Shown here: positions 26,675 through 35,864 of the stretch, in pieces
Layout of the letters: each line of letters opens with the position of its first letter
Position numbering within the stretch: position 1 is the first letter of the stretch
NCBI GenBank assembly: GCA_027459485.1
Contig: DAIDIG010000007.1
Location: 17,070 to 81,069, forward strand
DNA: 64,000 nucleotides
Reading direction: 5' to 3'
Origin: Bdellovibrionales bacterium
GTDB lineage: Bacteria > Bdellovibrionota > Bdellovibrionia > Bdellovibrionales > UBA1609
Position numbers and translations under genes: made by a program
Notes under the pieces: generated by a model
Databases searched by the model: none
What the model was told of the DNA's origin: nothing
What the model saw: the letters and a program-made list of their open reading frames with translations, nothing else

Positions 26675-27241
26675 TCACTTGATGTTGACGCGCTCTTTGT
26701 ATTCGCCGGTACGAGTGTCGATCTTGAGCAAATCCCCGACGTTCGTATGAAGCGGTACCTGGACGACAAGGCCGGTTTCAAGAGTCGCCGGTTTGAATGT
26801 ACCTGTCACGGTGTTGCCTTTGAAGCCCGGTTCGGTATGGGTCACGCGCAAATTCACGGTGATGGGCAAATCCACGCCTACCGCTCGGTCATTAAAAAAG
26901 CATACTTTCACTTTCATGTTGTCCAACAGATATTTGGAGGCATCACCGAGCACATCCTCGCTAAGCATCACCTGATTGTAATCCGAAGGATCCATGAAAT
27001 TATAGCCGCTTTCATCTTTGTAGAGAAAGTCCATATCTTTGAAAACGATATCAGGAACGCCGAACTTCTCGCCCGATTTGAACGTGCGTTCGAGATTTTG
27101 CCCCGTCAGCAAATTTCGCAGTTTGGTACGCGTAAATTGATTACCTTTGCCAGGCTTAACATGCTGAAAATCGACGATCGTATAGGGTTCATTATCAATG
27201 AGTAAATGCAGGCCTTTTCGAAAATCACTGGTTTCGTGCAT
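26675..27241 (-). CDS. efp: Elongation factor P
   Basis: A 188-residue translation factor that relieves ribosome stalling on polyproline stretches. The domain I tip contains KPGKGNQF, with K32 equivalent to the lysine that EpmA modifies in E. coli EF-P (PGKGQAF). Domain III ends with IKIDTRTGEY-type sequence (LKIDTRTGEYKERV), the family signature. Length matches EF-P. A lysine here, rather than arginine, implies an EpmA/EpmB-type modification. Its position in an operon that ends in tamB and Omp85 is unusual; the window itself encodes several proline-rich proteins that would need EF-P. Confidence 0.95.
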   Translation of the reverse strand: MHETSDFRKGLHLLIDNEPYTIVDFQHVKPGKGNQFTRTKLRNLLTGQNLERTFKSGEKFGVPDIVFKDMDFLYKDESGYNFMDPSDYNQVMLSEDVLGDASKYLLDNMKVKVCFFNDRAVGVDLPITVNLRVTHTEPGFKGNTVTGTFKPATLETGLVVQVPLHTNVGDLLKIDTRTGEYKERVNIK

Positions 27242-27253
27242 ACAAAATTTCCC

Positions 27254-28111
27254 TTATTTTTGAATCTCGTTGTCTTTGGTCTTTCGTTTAATCCGGGTGA
27301 GCAATTCTTGCAAGAACTCAATTTTTTCGGTGTGAACTTGCTCCTCGCGACTGGTCACTTTCTCGACCGTCGCCGCCTGCGGGCGCGGCTGTGGCACTTG
27401 ATCGAGCTGCCTATTATGAAGCAGGCGAAGGCGCTTCACAATTTCAGGATCAGGCCCCAACAATCTCTCAGCCTCTTGTAAAGTCTCAATGGCTCTGTCG
27501 GCGTCATTTCGCACAATATAGGCGTCGGCCAAACTGAGAACACGATCGAGAAATTTTTGCTTCTTCGGCCCCGCGGTTTGCGTCGCGTGTTCGATCGATC
27601 CATCGCTTGAACCGGAAAAATCGAGCTCAAAATCCGACCAAGATTGAACGGCCTCCTTCAGAGGCTTCATCGCAAAGACATCATCCTCGTATTCGTCAGC
27701 CGTAAGAGACTCGAGACGTTTCACGGCATTTTGCGCCTTCTCATTGTCGGGACTTAAAAAAAGCAACATTTTATAGGCCTTAAGCGCATCTTTCGGCAAC
27801 TTTAGTTTCAGGTAACACTCGGCCAGGATCTGATGCGCAAGCACATTTTCAGGAGCAAGTTCGGCGGCCTTTTTTAATTCGCGAGCCGCATCTTTGTTGA
27901 GACCCAGATCGTAAAGTATTCGCCCTAACGCAACGCGACCGCCGGCAAATTGTGGGTTGTGGCCGACACCCGCCTCCGCTACCTCGCGGGCTTCTTTGAG
28001 CATGCCCATTTTTCGATAGGCCTCGGCTAGCGGCGCAAAGATGCGCGATTTCGGATCCGCCTCGTATAATTGCTGATATCGTTCAACAAATTCAGCGTTT
28101 ATTTCATCCAT
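27254..28111 (-). CDS. Tetratricopeptide-repeat protein
   Basis: A 285-residue protein. At least four TPR units occupy residues 15-150 (SRIFAPLAEAYRKMGMLKEAREVAEAG, GGRVALGRILYDLGLNKDAARELKKAAEL, LAHQILAECYLKLKLPKDALKAYKMLL), and a further unit is near residue 200 (LSLADAYIVRNDADRAIETLQEAERLL). The C terminus is charged. No signal peptide. It is the first gene of the five-gene minus-strand operon and is divergent from ruvC, with a 48-base shared promoter space. Confidence 0.85.
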   Translation of the reverse strand: MDEINAEFVERYQQLYEADPKSRIFAPLAEAYRKMGMLKEAREVAEAGVGHNPQFAGGRVALGRILYDLGLNKDAARELKKAAELAPENVLAHQILAECYLKLKLPKDALKAYKMLLFLSPDNEKAQNAVKRLESLTADEYEDDVFAMKPLKEAVQSWSDFELDFSGSSDGSIEHATQTAGPKKQKFLDRVLSLADAYIVRNDADRAIETLQEAERLLGPDPEIVKRLRLLHNRQLDQVPQPRPQAATVEKVTSREEQVHTEKIEFLQELLTRIKRKTKDNEIQK

Positions 28112-28159
28112 CAGATGTCATGTTTGCATTTGTTGTATTCATTTTCAATAGAGTGTTAA

Positions 28160-28693
28160 ATGGGCGAGATGGTGATTTTGGGGGTGGATCCAGGCTCAAG
28201 GTATGCAGGTTGGGGGGTGATTTCCCAGCCTGGTGCGAATTCGAATACGGGTGAACCTGTATATTTGGGCCATGGCGTGCTCATATTGGGTGAAACTGAC
28301 CCGCTCCCACAACGATTGGGTCGCCTTTTGGCTGCTTTTCGCGACATAGTTGAGCAGTATCGGCCTGAATGTTTGGCGGTGGAGCAAGTTTTTATGGCAA
28401 AAAATGCCGATAGTGCATTCAAACTCGGCCACGCGCGAGGGGTCATTCTCGCCATAGCGGGCTCGTTTGGCTTGCCGGTTTTCGAATACGCCACTCGCCA
28501 TGTCAAGAAAGCACTGACGGGGAACGGGGCCGCCAGCAAGGAACAAATCCAATGGGTCATTGAGCAGTTGTTCTCTTTACGCACCGAAAGTTTAGACGCC
28601 ACGGATGCGCTGGCCTTGGCCGTTTGTCACGCGCGTGAAGTTGAAACGGCCCGAATTTTAAATTCGGCAAAACTCAGGGAGCAGATGAGATGA
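28160..28693 (+). CDS. ruvC: Holliday junction resolvase RuvC
   Basis: A 177-residue endonuclease that cuts Holliday junctions during recombination. The four acidic catalytic positions of the RNase H-like fold are visible: aspartate in ILGVDPGSRYAGWG, glutamate in LAVEQVFMAKN, and the paired acidic residues in LDATDALALAVCH. Length equals the E. coli protein. It overlaps ruvA by 4 bases (ATGA), so RuvC, RuvA and RuvB are made from one message. Confidence 0.96.
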   Translation: MGEMVILGVDPGSRYAGWGVISQPGANSNTGEPVYLGHGVLILGETDPLPQRLGRLLAAFRDIVEQYRPECLAVEQVFMAKNADSAFKLGHARGVILAIAGSFGLPVFEYATRHVKKALTGNGAASKEQIQWVIEQLFSLRTESLDATDALALAVCHAREVETARILNSAKLREQMR

Positions 28694-29262
28694 TAGCGCG
28701 CCTTAAAGGCCAAGTGGTTCCAAACAGTGATGAATCCGTGATTGTTGACGTCAACGGCGTCGGTTACGAAGTCTTCGTTTCTGAACACACGCGAATTGCG
28801 AGTTTAGACTCCGCCAGCGTGAATTTTTGGGTTCACACGCATGTTCGCGAAGATTCGTTTCAACTGTTCGGTTTCGCCTCTCGCGCTGAAAAGGATTTAT
28901 TTATGTCGTTGAATAAAGTGAGCGGGATCGGCCCCAAAGTGGCGATGAAAATTATTTCGGGAGCGCCGCTCACTTCGATTGTCCAAATGATCGACGACGG
29001 TGACGTGCGTGGTCTTTCGAAATTGCCGAAAGTCGGCAAAAAAACGGCTGAGCAGATTGTTTTAGAGCTCAAAGGTAAGCTCGTACTTGAAAGCGAAGGT
29101 TCGCGGCCGATCGGGTTTTCATCTCGGGCCGATATTGTTTCGGCGCTGATAAATTTGGGTTTTCGCCTGACGGACGTTGAAAAAGCCGTCGATCAAATGG
29201 ACCCGTCGACTAATTTTGCCGACGGCGTGAGGCTCGGGCTCGCGACTCTCAGCAACTGCTAA
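28690..29262 (+). CDS. ruvA: Holliday junction DNA helicase subunit RuvA
   Basis: A 190-residue junction-binding protein. The N-terminal OB domain ([28 protein letters not shown]), two helix-hairpin-helix motifs ([15 protein letters not shown] and [15 protein letters not shown]) and the C-terminal RuvB-interacting domain ([13 protein letters not shown], here [18 protein letters not shown]) are in the normal order. RuvA targets RuvB to the junction. Confidence 0.96.
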   Translation: MIARLKGQVVPNSDESVIVDVNGVGYEVFVSEHTRIASLDSASVNFWVHTHVREDSFQLFGFASRAEKDLFMSLNKVSGIGPKVAMKIISGAPLTSIVQMIDDGDVRGLSKLPKVGKKTAEQIVLELKGKLVLESEGSRPIGFSSRADIVSALINLGFRLTDVEKAVDQMDPSTNFADGVRLGLATLSNC

Positions 29263-29273
29263 ATGGAGAGAAT

Positions 29274-30290
29274 ATGGATGTACAACAAGACTCGCAACGG
29301 ATCGTACACGGCGAAAAAAAAGACGGCGATCTTCAACTTGATTTGAGTTTGCGGCCGAAAAGTTTTTCGGAATTCCCAGGGCAAGATAAAGTGAAGGAGA
29401 AATTACTCGTGTTCGTGCAGGCCGCCAAAGCCCGTGGCGAGCCGCTCGATCATGCGCTTTTTTGCGGCCCGCCGGGGCTGGGCAAAACGACGTTGGCGCA
29501 CATTGTGGCCCACCACCTCGACGTCGAATTGAAAATTACATCGGGCCCTGCCCTCAATAGAAAGGGCGATTTGGCTGCCATTTTGACGAGCCTTCGCCCC
29601 AATGCCGTCTTGTTCATCGATGAGATCCATCGCCTTTCTAAAGACATCGAAGAATATCTTTACAGTGCGATGGAAGATTTCGCCCTCGATCTTGTGACGG
29701 GCGAAGGGCTTGGCGCACGCACGATGCGCTTTCAGCTCGCTCCGTTCACCTTGATCGGGGCCACGACACGAGCCGGATTGCTCAAAGCTCCGTTTCGCGA
29801 TCGGTTCGGGATATTAGAACGGCTGAACTTTTATGATCGAAAATCGTTGGTGTCGATTTTAGACCGATCGGCGCGCCTACTTAAAGTATCGCTTAACACC
29901 GAAGGCGCGGAAGAGATTGCCCGGCGCAGTCGTGGTACGCCACGCATCGCCAACCGTTTGCTCCGACGGGTTCGCGATTACGCAGAAGTTCGCGGTAACG
30001 GCACCATTACCCCGGATCTCGCCCGCACGTCTCTTGATGAGCTTGAGGTTGATCGTTTGGGCCTTGATCAAATGGATCGAAAGATTCTTTGGCTTATCAA
30101 AGAAAAGTTTGATGGTGGCCCTGTCGGCATTGAAACATTGTCTTCGGCGCTCAGTGAAGAACCTGACACGATCGAAGAGGTTTACGAGCCGTATCTGATT
30201 CAAGAGGGGCTTTTGCAAAAAACCCCGCGTGGCCGAGTGATCACGCGTTTGGCAATTGAACATCTCGCGACGCTTACGGTGAGTTCGTAA
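29274..30290 (+). CDS. ruvB: Holliday junction branch-migration ATPase RuvB
   Basis: A 338-residue AAA+ motor that drives branch migration with RuvA. Walker [13 protein letters not shown], Walker [11 protein letters not shown], sensor 1 IGATTRAG and the C-terminal winged helix ([27 protein letters not shown]) are conserved. The gene follows ruvA by 11 bases. Its last 17 bases overlap the convergent exported-protein gene, and no terminator separates them. Confidence 0.97.
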   Translation: MDVQQDSQRIVHGEKKDGDLQLDLSLRPKSFSEFPGQDKVKEKLLVFVQAAKARGEPLDHALFCGPPGLGKTTLAHIVAHHLDVELKITSGPALNRKGDLAAILTSLRPNAVLFIDEIHRLSKDIEEYLYSAMEDFALDLVTGEGLGARTMRFQLAPFTLIGATTRAGLLKAPFRDRFGILERLNFYDRKSLVSILDRSARLLKVSLNTEGAEEIARRSRGTPRIANRLLRRVRDYAEVRGNGTITPDLARTSLDELEVDRLGLDQMDRKILWLIKEKFDGGPVGIETLSSALSEEPDTIEEVYEPYLIQEGLLQKTPRGRVITRLAIEHLATLTVSS

Positions 30291-31041
30291 ACCGAATATA
30301 AGCGGCGTGCTCGCCGAGCATCTGTTCGACATAGGGGCGCAGGCGCGAGTCGACCGTTGTCTTTTTGAGGGTTTTGGTCGTTCGCACTTTCAGAAGGCCC
30401 AACTCATGCCTCAGCACTTCATGGCGGCCCGTCCAAGGGCCTTTTTGTAGAAAGTAGTAGAGCCGGTAATGCGTTAGCCCCATCGTGCGAATGAAGGCGC
30501 GCGATCGAGGGTCGAGCACAAAGCGCAGCTTCACTTTCCACTTGGTTGGGTCCACCCGTTGCGAAAAGATAAGCGAGGCAAACACGAGCTTGTATTGGGT
30601 TTCTTGATTTCGTACATACGGAAGGAGGTCGTTCGCTACGGCGATCACCACAAATGCTTGCACGGCTTCATGAATGACATCTGCAGCGGGGCTAGCGGAT
30701 GCATACCCAATTCGTTCGTCGTCGGCCAGTGCCTGCTCAAGATAGACCCATTTCGAGAGTTGGATGGAAAGGCGGTCGGAGCGAAGCAACTCCGCCTTGA
30801 TCAAGTCGTAAAAATTCGCGAGCCGCGCCGGCTCCACTTTTTTCGAGCCGAGCGGTAAAATTTCGAAGGCGTGCTTTTCGAAAATTTCTTCTAGCGGCCG
30901 CTCGATCGACATGTCGAATGACGTAAAATGGGTGAGAGTCTCGGCGCAGTCGTAATGTTCGAATGGAGTTTCAGTTACCGCCAGAACACTGATGCCAAAG
31001 AAAAATACAATGAATAATGATAATAAAGGCAGCGTGCGCAC
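30274..31041 (-). CDS. Exported protein of unknown function
   Basis: A 255-residue protein with a signal peptide ([21 protein letters not shown]). The mature part is helical, with a conserved-looking block [30 protein letters not shown] and a basic C-terminal half ([21 protein letters not shown]). One cysteine (DCAETL). I recognise no family. It is convergent with ruvB and followed by a small lipoprotein gene upstream on the same strand. Confidence 0.7.
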   Translation of the reverse strand: MRTLPLLSLFIVFFFGISVLAVTETPFEHYDCAETLTHFTSFDMSIERPLEEIFEKHAFEILPLGSKKVEPARLANFYDLIKAELLRSDRLSIQLSKWVYLEQALADDERIGYASASPAADVIHEAVQAFVVIAVANDLLPYVRNQETQYKLVFASLIFSQRVDPTKWKVKLRFVLDPRSRAFIRTMGLTHYRLYYFLQKGPWTGRHEVLRHELGLLKVRTTKTLKKTTVDSRLRPYVEQMLGEHAAYIRFTNSP

Positions 31042-31063
31042 GATTTCGCTATATCATGGATTA

Positions 31064-31345
31064 TCAGTACGGGTAGTTGCATTCGTAAGATGTCAGCGAA
31101 TAAAAATCTCGCTGACCCACCTGTTCACATTGCTTAAAATAAAAAGGAACTTTTGGGCCTTTTTTATCTTGCGGTAAAGGTTCATCGACCGGAAAGCTAT
31201 CGACAACATAGGCTGCCGGATTGGTCCGCGGTCCGCCGGGGTAATCCGAATCCATGTATTGATTGCCAGAGGCGCATCCGCAAAGAAATGCCGCCAAACC
31301 TGCCGCCGTCATGATGAAAAACAAACAGTGTCGAATTCTCATCAT
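31064..31345 (-). CDS. Small lipoprotein
   Basis: A short protein of about 93 residues. The signal MRIRHCLFFIMTAAGLAAFLCGC ends in the lipobox LCGC followed by ASGNQ. I start at one of two adjacent ATGs (31343-31345); the track back to an earlier start would precede the signal with unrelated sequence. The mature part is Pro/Tyr-rich with two cysteines near the C terminus (FKQCEQV, YECNYPY). No known function. Confidence 0.7.
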   Translation of the reverse strand: MMRIRHCLFFIMTAAGLAAFLCGCASGNQYMDSDYPGGPRTNPAAYVVDSFPVDEPLPQDKKGPKVPFYFKQCEQVGQRDFYSLTSYECNYPY

Positions 31346-31512
31346 TACACGTATCGGAACGAGACACTTGAAAGTTAAGTGCGTAGACGGTATCACACAC
31401 CTGTTGCTTTTGGGCGACAGCCGAAACTGGACTGTTGAAATCTAATTACGGTAAAACGGGTTTTGAACGCTCCCGGGGATTGGCATCGAAATTGTATAGG
31501 TTAATAAGTTAA

Positions 31513-32415
31513 ATGTTTCTTCAACGAACCATACGTCGACGAGCCGAGGTGAAGGGGATCGGGTTACATACCGGCCAACCGACTCGACTGACTTTTTGTC
31601 CAGCCCCCGTGAACACGGGCGTTTATTTTGTGCGGACTGATTTGCCGGGACGCCCGGCTCTAGCGGCGAAAGCCAATCACGTCCGCGCGACCCAATTGGC
31701 CACGACTCTTGGCGGCGATTACTTTTCAGTTTCAACTGTTGAGCATTGTCTTTCGACGTTAGCGGCGTTTCGCATCGATAATTTGATTATTGAGCTGGAT
31801 GGACCTGAAATCCCGATCGGCGACGGCAGCGCTAAAATTTTTCTCGACGCTCTCGTCAATGCGGGGATGACCGAACAAGAACAGCCGCGAAAGTACATTT
31901 ACATCAATCAGAACATTTATTTCGGCGACGACAGCAAGTACGCCTACGTTGCGCCCTATAACGGTTTGAGAATTTCGTCGACGATTGAATTCCCTCATCC
32001 GAAAATCGGCCGGCAAACTCTGGATATCGATATCAATGAACAATCCTTCGGTCGCGATATTGCTCCTGCCCGCACCTTTGGGTTTTTGCGCGAAGTTGAA
32101 GCAATGCGCGCCAAAGGTCTAGCCCGAGGCGGCAGCATGGCGAACGCGATTGTTCTCGACTCCGAGGCGATTTTGAATCCTGAAGGATTGCGGTTTCATG
32201 ACGAGTTTGTGCGTCACAAAGTACTGGATGCGCTCGGCGACCTAGTCACGCTGGGGCTTCCGCTAATGGGGCATGTCGTACTTTATAAGGCGGGTCATGA
32301 CCTGATGAACCGTCTCGTAACGAAAATTCTGAATTCGACGGATCATTTCCGTGTCATTGAATTGGGAGCAGACCTCCCTGACAATCCGCTTGAAGACCAA
32401 TATCTTTGGGCATAG
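31513..32415 (+). CDS. lpxC: UDP-3-O-acyl-N-acetylglucosamine deacetylase LpxC
   Basis: A 300-residue zinc hydrolase for the committed step of lipid A synthesis. Zinc ligands are seen as the histidine in STVEHCLSTL and the histidine and aspartate in RHKVLDALGDL; the catalytic glutamate region and the terminal active-site histidine (YKAGHDLMNRLV) are also present. The N terminus (QRTIRRRAEVKGIGLHTG) is typical. This shows that the organism makes lipopolysaccharide. It is a stand-alone gene followed by ald. Confidence 0.96.
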   Translation: MFLQRTIRRRAEVKGIGLHTGQPTRLTFCPAPVNTGVYFVRTDLPGRPALAAKANHVRATQLATTLGGDYFSVSTVEHCLSTLAAFRIDNLIIELDGPEIPIGDGSAKIFLDALVNAGMTEQEQPRKYIYINQNIYFGDDSKYAYVAPYNGLRISSTIEFPHPKIGRQTLDIDINEQSFGRDIAPARTFGFLREVEAMRAKGLARGGSMANAIVLDSEAILNPEGLRFHDEFVRHKVLDALGDLVTLGLPLMGHVVLYKAGHDLMNRLVTKILNSTDHFRVIELGADLPDNPLEDQYLWA

Positions 32416-32489
32416 TATCTCCCCCTGCAAAGTAACCGAACATCATGCTTAAAGCAGGCTTTTTGCCGGCGCATGAAAGGGGAGCAATT

Positions 32490-33596
32490 ATGATTATCGG
32501 CGTACCGAGAGAGATTAAAATTGGCGAAAATCGCGTGGGTCTTACCGACGCGTCCGTGCGACAACTGGTGCTCGAAGGGCATACAGTCTATGTCGAAAAG
32601 GATGCGGGCGTCGGCAGCCACATTTCGAATGAATCCTATGAAAAGGTGGGCGCGAAAATCTTGCCGACCGCCAAAGACGTCTGGGGTGAAGCGCAGATGA
32701 TCGTGAAGGTGAAAGAGCCTCTACCCGAAGAATATGATCTCATGCGCGACGGCCTTATTCTTTATACATATTTGCATTTGGCGCCGGAGCCGAAGCTGAC
32801 CAAAGCTCTCTGCGATAAAAAAGTAAAAGCGATTGCCTACGAAACCATTCAGTTACCGGATGGCAGCTTGCCACTTCTCACGCCGATGAGCGAAGTCGCC
32901 GGCAGAATGGCCACGCAAATCGGCGCGACGTATTTGCAAAAAGATCGCGGCGGAATGGGCGTCCTTCTTGGCGGAGTCACCGGTGTTGAGCGCGCGCACG
33001 TCACCATTTTGGGTGGGGGTGTTGTCGGTATCAACTCGGCGAAAATGGCGATCGGGCTCGGCGCCGACGTAACGATACTCGACGTGAACCATAAGCGGCT
33101 CGAGTATCTAGACGATGTCTTTCAGGGGCGAATCCATACGCTTTATTCGAATACGCACAACATTGAGCAATCGGTATTTCGCTCGCATCTCGTCATTGGC
33201 GGGGTTTTGATCACCGGTCATCGCGCGCCGAAACTTGTAACTAAAGAAATGGTCTCGCGCATGATGAAGGGCTCCGTCATAGTGGATGTGGCCGTCGATC
33301 AAGGCGGTTGTATCGAGACCTGCCGACCGACATCGCACTTGCAACCAACGTATGAAGTGGATGGCGTGATTCATTACGCCGTACCGAATATGCCCGGAGC
33401 TGTGGCGAGAACGTCGACGTACGCACTTAATAATGCGACTTACAAATATTGTTCGATGCTTGCTCGTTATGGCGTCGAAGAAGCCGTGAAAAAAGACCAT
33501 GCGCTGTATCTCGGTCTCAACGTGTACAATGGTTATGTCGCCTATGAGCCAGTTGCACGAGATCTCGGCATGGAGTATCGGCCGTTTAAAGTATAG
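32490..33596 (+). CDS. ald: Alanine dehydrogenase
   Basis: A 368-residue NAD-dependent enzyme converting L-alanine to pyruvate and ammonia, and the reverse. The start MIIGVPREIKIGENRVGLT is classic; the ATG at 32490 follows AAGGGGAG. Substrate-binding lysine and histidine are in VKVKEPLPEEY and YLHLAPEP; the NAD-binding loop is ILGGGVVGINSAKMA; the C-terminal signature is MPGAVARTSTYALNNAT. Amino-acid oxidation fits an organism that feeds on protein, along with putA and fadD in this window. Confidence 0.95.
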   Translation: MIIGVPREIKIGENRVGLTDASVRQLVLEGHTVYVEKDAGVGSHISNESYEKVGAKILPTAKDVWGEAQMIVKVKEPLPEEYDLMRDGLILYTYLHLAPEPKLTKALCDKKVKAIAYETIQLPDGSLPLLTPMSEVAGRMATQIGATYLQKDRGGMGVLLGGVTGVERAHVTILGGGVVGINSAKMAIGLGADVTILDVNHKRLEYLDDVFQGRIHTLYSNTHNIEQSVFRSHLVIGGVLITGHRAPKLVTKEMVSRMMKGSVIVDVAVDQGGCIETCRPTSHLQPTYEVDGVIHYAVPNMPGAVARTSTYALNNATYKYCSMLARYGVEEAVKKDHALYLGLNVYNGYVAYEPVARDLGMEYRPFKV

Positions 33597-33648
33597 ACCA
33601 TCGTTCCGTACTCAAAATGAGACGATTCTTACCTGTTGAATGGCATGG

Positions 33649-33674
33649 CCCTTGCTCCTTTTAGGGAGCAAGGG
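33649..33674 (+). promoter_or_regulatory. Hairpin covering the ribosome binding site of the next gene
   Basis: CCCTTGCTCC and GGAGCAAGGG are a perfect 10-base inverted repeat around a 6-base loop. The right arm contains the Shine-Dalgarno sequence (GGAG and AAGGG) of the GTG start at 33683. No T-run follows. It may be an ald terminator, but its placement suggests control of translation initiation. Confidence 0.55.
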
Positions 33675-33682
33675 GGTGTGCT

Positions 33683-35083
33683 GTGTTTAATCACCTAGGT
33701 AAACCGATTCGTCTGTTGAAATTAATTGCGGCGTCAGCCATTTCGACAGTTCTACTTGTCTCATTTCAAAACTGCAGCAGCGGATTCTCAGTCTCAGCTC
33801 AACTTAATTCATCGAGTAGTTCGAACGGCGGCAACGGAAACGGCGGCAATGGAGGTTCGGGTTCGGACCAAATGCGCCAGTGGCCCGACACGACGTCCGG
33901 CATTCACATTTTTCACGACCAAGTGAATCTCGCGAACTTTTCTCAGGCTCAGATTCAGTTCATTGCCACTCATTACGCAGGTGTACAGAAGATATCCGCA
34001 AACGATGCTGCCACGATTCGAAAAATTAATCCGAATTTTTTAGTTCTTCATTATCGATTGGGTCTCGGTCTCGGCTATCAACTGCCGTCATCTAACTGTA
34101 CTCCGAATGGACACGACATCCAAATCCTAGTCGGTAACAACTGGGTCCCCGAGTGGCCGGGTGACAGCATTGTCCAACCGCAATGGCTTTTTGGCTTTAA
34201 TGGTTCGCCTAGGGTCTACAGTTGCACGAACGGTTGGTACATTATGAATATTGCAAACCCGAGTTATGAAACGTGGTGGCTCGGCCAAGTTCGATCCCAA
34301 CTCGCGGCGAATAATGACGACGGAATTTTTATGGATAGCTTCAGCATCCCGAATTTTTTTGGTTCTTCAAACTTCTCGCCGAATTTGCCAACTGTAGATA
34401 CCTCGTTCGAGGACAATTGGGCCATGATGATGAAAAACTGGCTGATTTTTCTCAAAGCACATTTGCCTGGAGTCTACCTTGTGCCGAATGTTGGCTCGTG
34501 GATAACCGGACGCGACCACACCGATATTGTCGTCCCAGCGGACGGTATGATGGTTGAACAGTTCGCCCTGCCGAATGAATCTGGAACTTACGCCGAAAGC
34601 GATTGGCAGCTCGAGATGAACCGTATTTTAATGGCTGTAGCACGCAATCAGGCGATCATCGGGCAAACCTACGTGTCGTCTGAAAAAAACAGAATGTTCG
34701 CAGTCGGCAGCTACCTGCTCATAAAAGGCACGCGAACATATTTGAGCGTCAATAATACAATGGGGCCGGAATGGTACCCCGAATACGATATTCCTATTGG
34801 TGCTGCGACCGAGAGCGCCGGGGGTTCCATTCAAGATCTTTTTGATGCAACGGTCGGCGTTTATCGGCGCAATTTCTCTAACGGGTTTGTGCTGGTGAAT
34901 CCAAGTGCTACTTCGATTAATGTCCCGCTCGGCGGCATTTATTATTTGGCACAGACAACGCCCGACGGAGTTCTCACGGTCAATTCAAGCGGGCAAGAGG
35001 CCGGCACAATCAGTTATGCGATGGTGAACTCGGTGACCTTAAGCGACCACTCGGCGGCGGTCCTTTTTAATTCGCACCCTTAG
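33683..35083 (+). CDS. Lipoprotein resembling putative glycosyl hydrolase family GHL15
   Basis: A 466-residue exported lipoprotein. The signal (LKLIAASAISTVLLVSFQNC) ends in FQNCSSG, an atypical lipobox I associate with Bdellovibrionota lipoproteins. A Ser/Gly/Asn-rich linker leads to the mature domain. The sequence IHIFHDQVNLANFSQAQIQFIATHYAG, then PNFLVLHYRLGLGLGY, NDDGIFMDSFSIP and VYLVPNVGSW fit the TIM-barrel 'putative glycosyl hydrolase-like 15' family as I remember it; D in DGIFMDSF is the likely catalytic acid. The substrate is unknown. GTG start with the hairpin at 33649-33674 just upstream. Confidence 0.7.
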   Translation: MFNHLGKPIRLLKLIAASAISTVLLVSFQNCSSGFSVSAQLNSSSSSNGGNGNGGNGGSGSDQMRQWPDTTSGIHIFHDQVNLANFSQAQIQFIATHYAGVQKISANDAATIRKINPNFLVLHYRLGLGLGYQLPSSNCTPNGHDIQILVGNNWVPEWPGDSIVQPQWLFGFNGSPRVYSCTNGWYIMNIANPSYETWWLGQVRSQLAANNDDGIFMDSFSIPNFFGSSNFSPNLPTVDTSFEDNWAMMMKNWLIFLKAHLPGVYLVPNVGSWITGRDHTDIVVPADGMMVEQFALPNESGTYAESDWQLEMNRILMAVARNQAIIGQTYVSSEKNRMFAVGSYLLIKGTRTYLSVNNTMGPEWYPEYDIPIGAATESAGGSIQDLFDATVGVYRRNFSNGFVLVNPSATSINVPLGGIYYLAQTTPDGVLTVNSSGQEAGTISYAMVNSVTLSDHSAAVLFNSHP

Positions 35084-35098
35084 ATTTGAGCCGCGCAC

Positions 35099-35845
35099 TT
35101 AAAGCTGAAGACCGATGTTCCCCCAAATTTCAGTTCGTACGCAGGGCACACCGTTCGCCCGAAGTCGCGCGACAACCTCGGGGTGTGGATGCCCATATTT
35201 AGCTTTACGAGCTGACGCGATCGCGATTTTGAGCGACGGCAAACGGCGGAGCAGCGTTTCACTCGTGCTGGTACGGCTGCCGTGGTGACCGGCGACTAAA
35301 ATCTGAACCGGCGGCAGGTTCAGCAGGCGCTTTGACCAAACGGTTTCGGCATCAGCGGTGCTGTCACCCGGTATAAGAATGGCGCGATCGGGCCCATAGA
35401 TTACAAACACCCGACTGAATTCATTGTGCCCCCTAAATTTGCGATTGATTCGGGGAGTGATCTCGACAACTTTCACTTCGTTTGTGGCGAGGTCTGCATG
35501 GCATCGCCGAACACTCGCGACCAGCCGCTTTTTTCTTTGGTTCATCGGATCGAGTGGCGGAGCGGCATCGCACAAGTGCGGCAGGTGCCTTGAGCCCCAC
35601 GGCAAAAATTTAATGTGATCCATGTCGCTGTGAGAGAGATAAACGCGATTGATTTTGTTGCGGCAGAATCGCAAAACGGGAGGCAGCCACCGTTCGCCTC
35701 CCATATCAAAATGCAGGCACGTACTGTTGGTGACAACCGTGACCCATTGGCCTTGGCCGATATCCCAGACGACCGCGAACGGATGAATCTCGGGCGCGAT
35801 CGGCGACGAAATGGCAATCAATATGGCCGCTACGAGTTTGCGCAT
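35099..35845 (-). CDS. ComEC-like metallo-beta-lactamase domain protein
   Basis: A 248-residue protein equal to the C-terminal domain of ComEC/Rec2, the DNA-uptake channel. The motifs are those of ComEC: VVWDIGQGQWVTV (usual DVGQGD), HSDMDHI (HxDxDH metal site), LIPGDST and LVAGHHGSRTST. It has its own hydrophobic start (MRKLVAAILIAISSPI), which corresponds to the last membrane helix before this domain in full-length ComEC. ATG at 35843-35845 overlaps the end of the upstream membrane gene by 16 bases and sits in a hairpin. In ComEC this domain is thought to degrade the non-transported DNA strand. Confidence 0.8.
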   Translation of the reverse strand: MRKLVAAILIAISSPIAPEIHPFAVVWDIGQGQWVTVVTNSTCLHFDMGGERWLPPVLRFCRNKINRVYLSHSDMDHIKFLPWGSRHLPHLCDAAPPLDPMNQRKKRLVASVRRCHADLATNEVKVVEITPRINRKFRGHNEFSRVFVIYGPDRAILIPGDSTADAETVWSKRLLNLPPVQILVAGHHGSRTSTSETLLRRLPSLKIAIASARKAKYGHPHPEVVARLRANGVPCVRTEIWGNIGLQL

Positions 35846-35864
35846 GCGAAAACCTCGTAGCGGC
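35826..35864 (-). other. Hairpin across the comEC-part stop/start junction
   Basis: GCCGCTACGAG and CTCGTAGCGGC form a perfect 11-base inverted repeat around a 17-base loop that itself contains CGCATGCG. The stop codon of the membrane gene (35830-35832) is in one arm and the ATG of the metallo-beta-lactamase gene (35843-35845) is in the loop. It may control reinitiation. Confidence 0.6.

Noticed and set aside
35837..35853. Firm call of programmed -1 frameshifting in comEC
   Set aside because: The GGTTTTC sequence is not a classical X-XXY-YYZ slippery site and the hairpin is not placed downstream as a normal stimulator; left only as a possibility.
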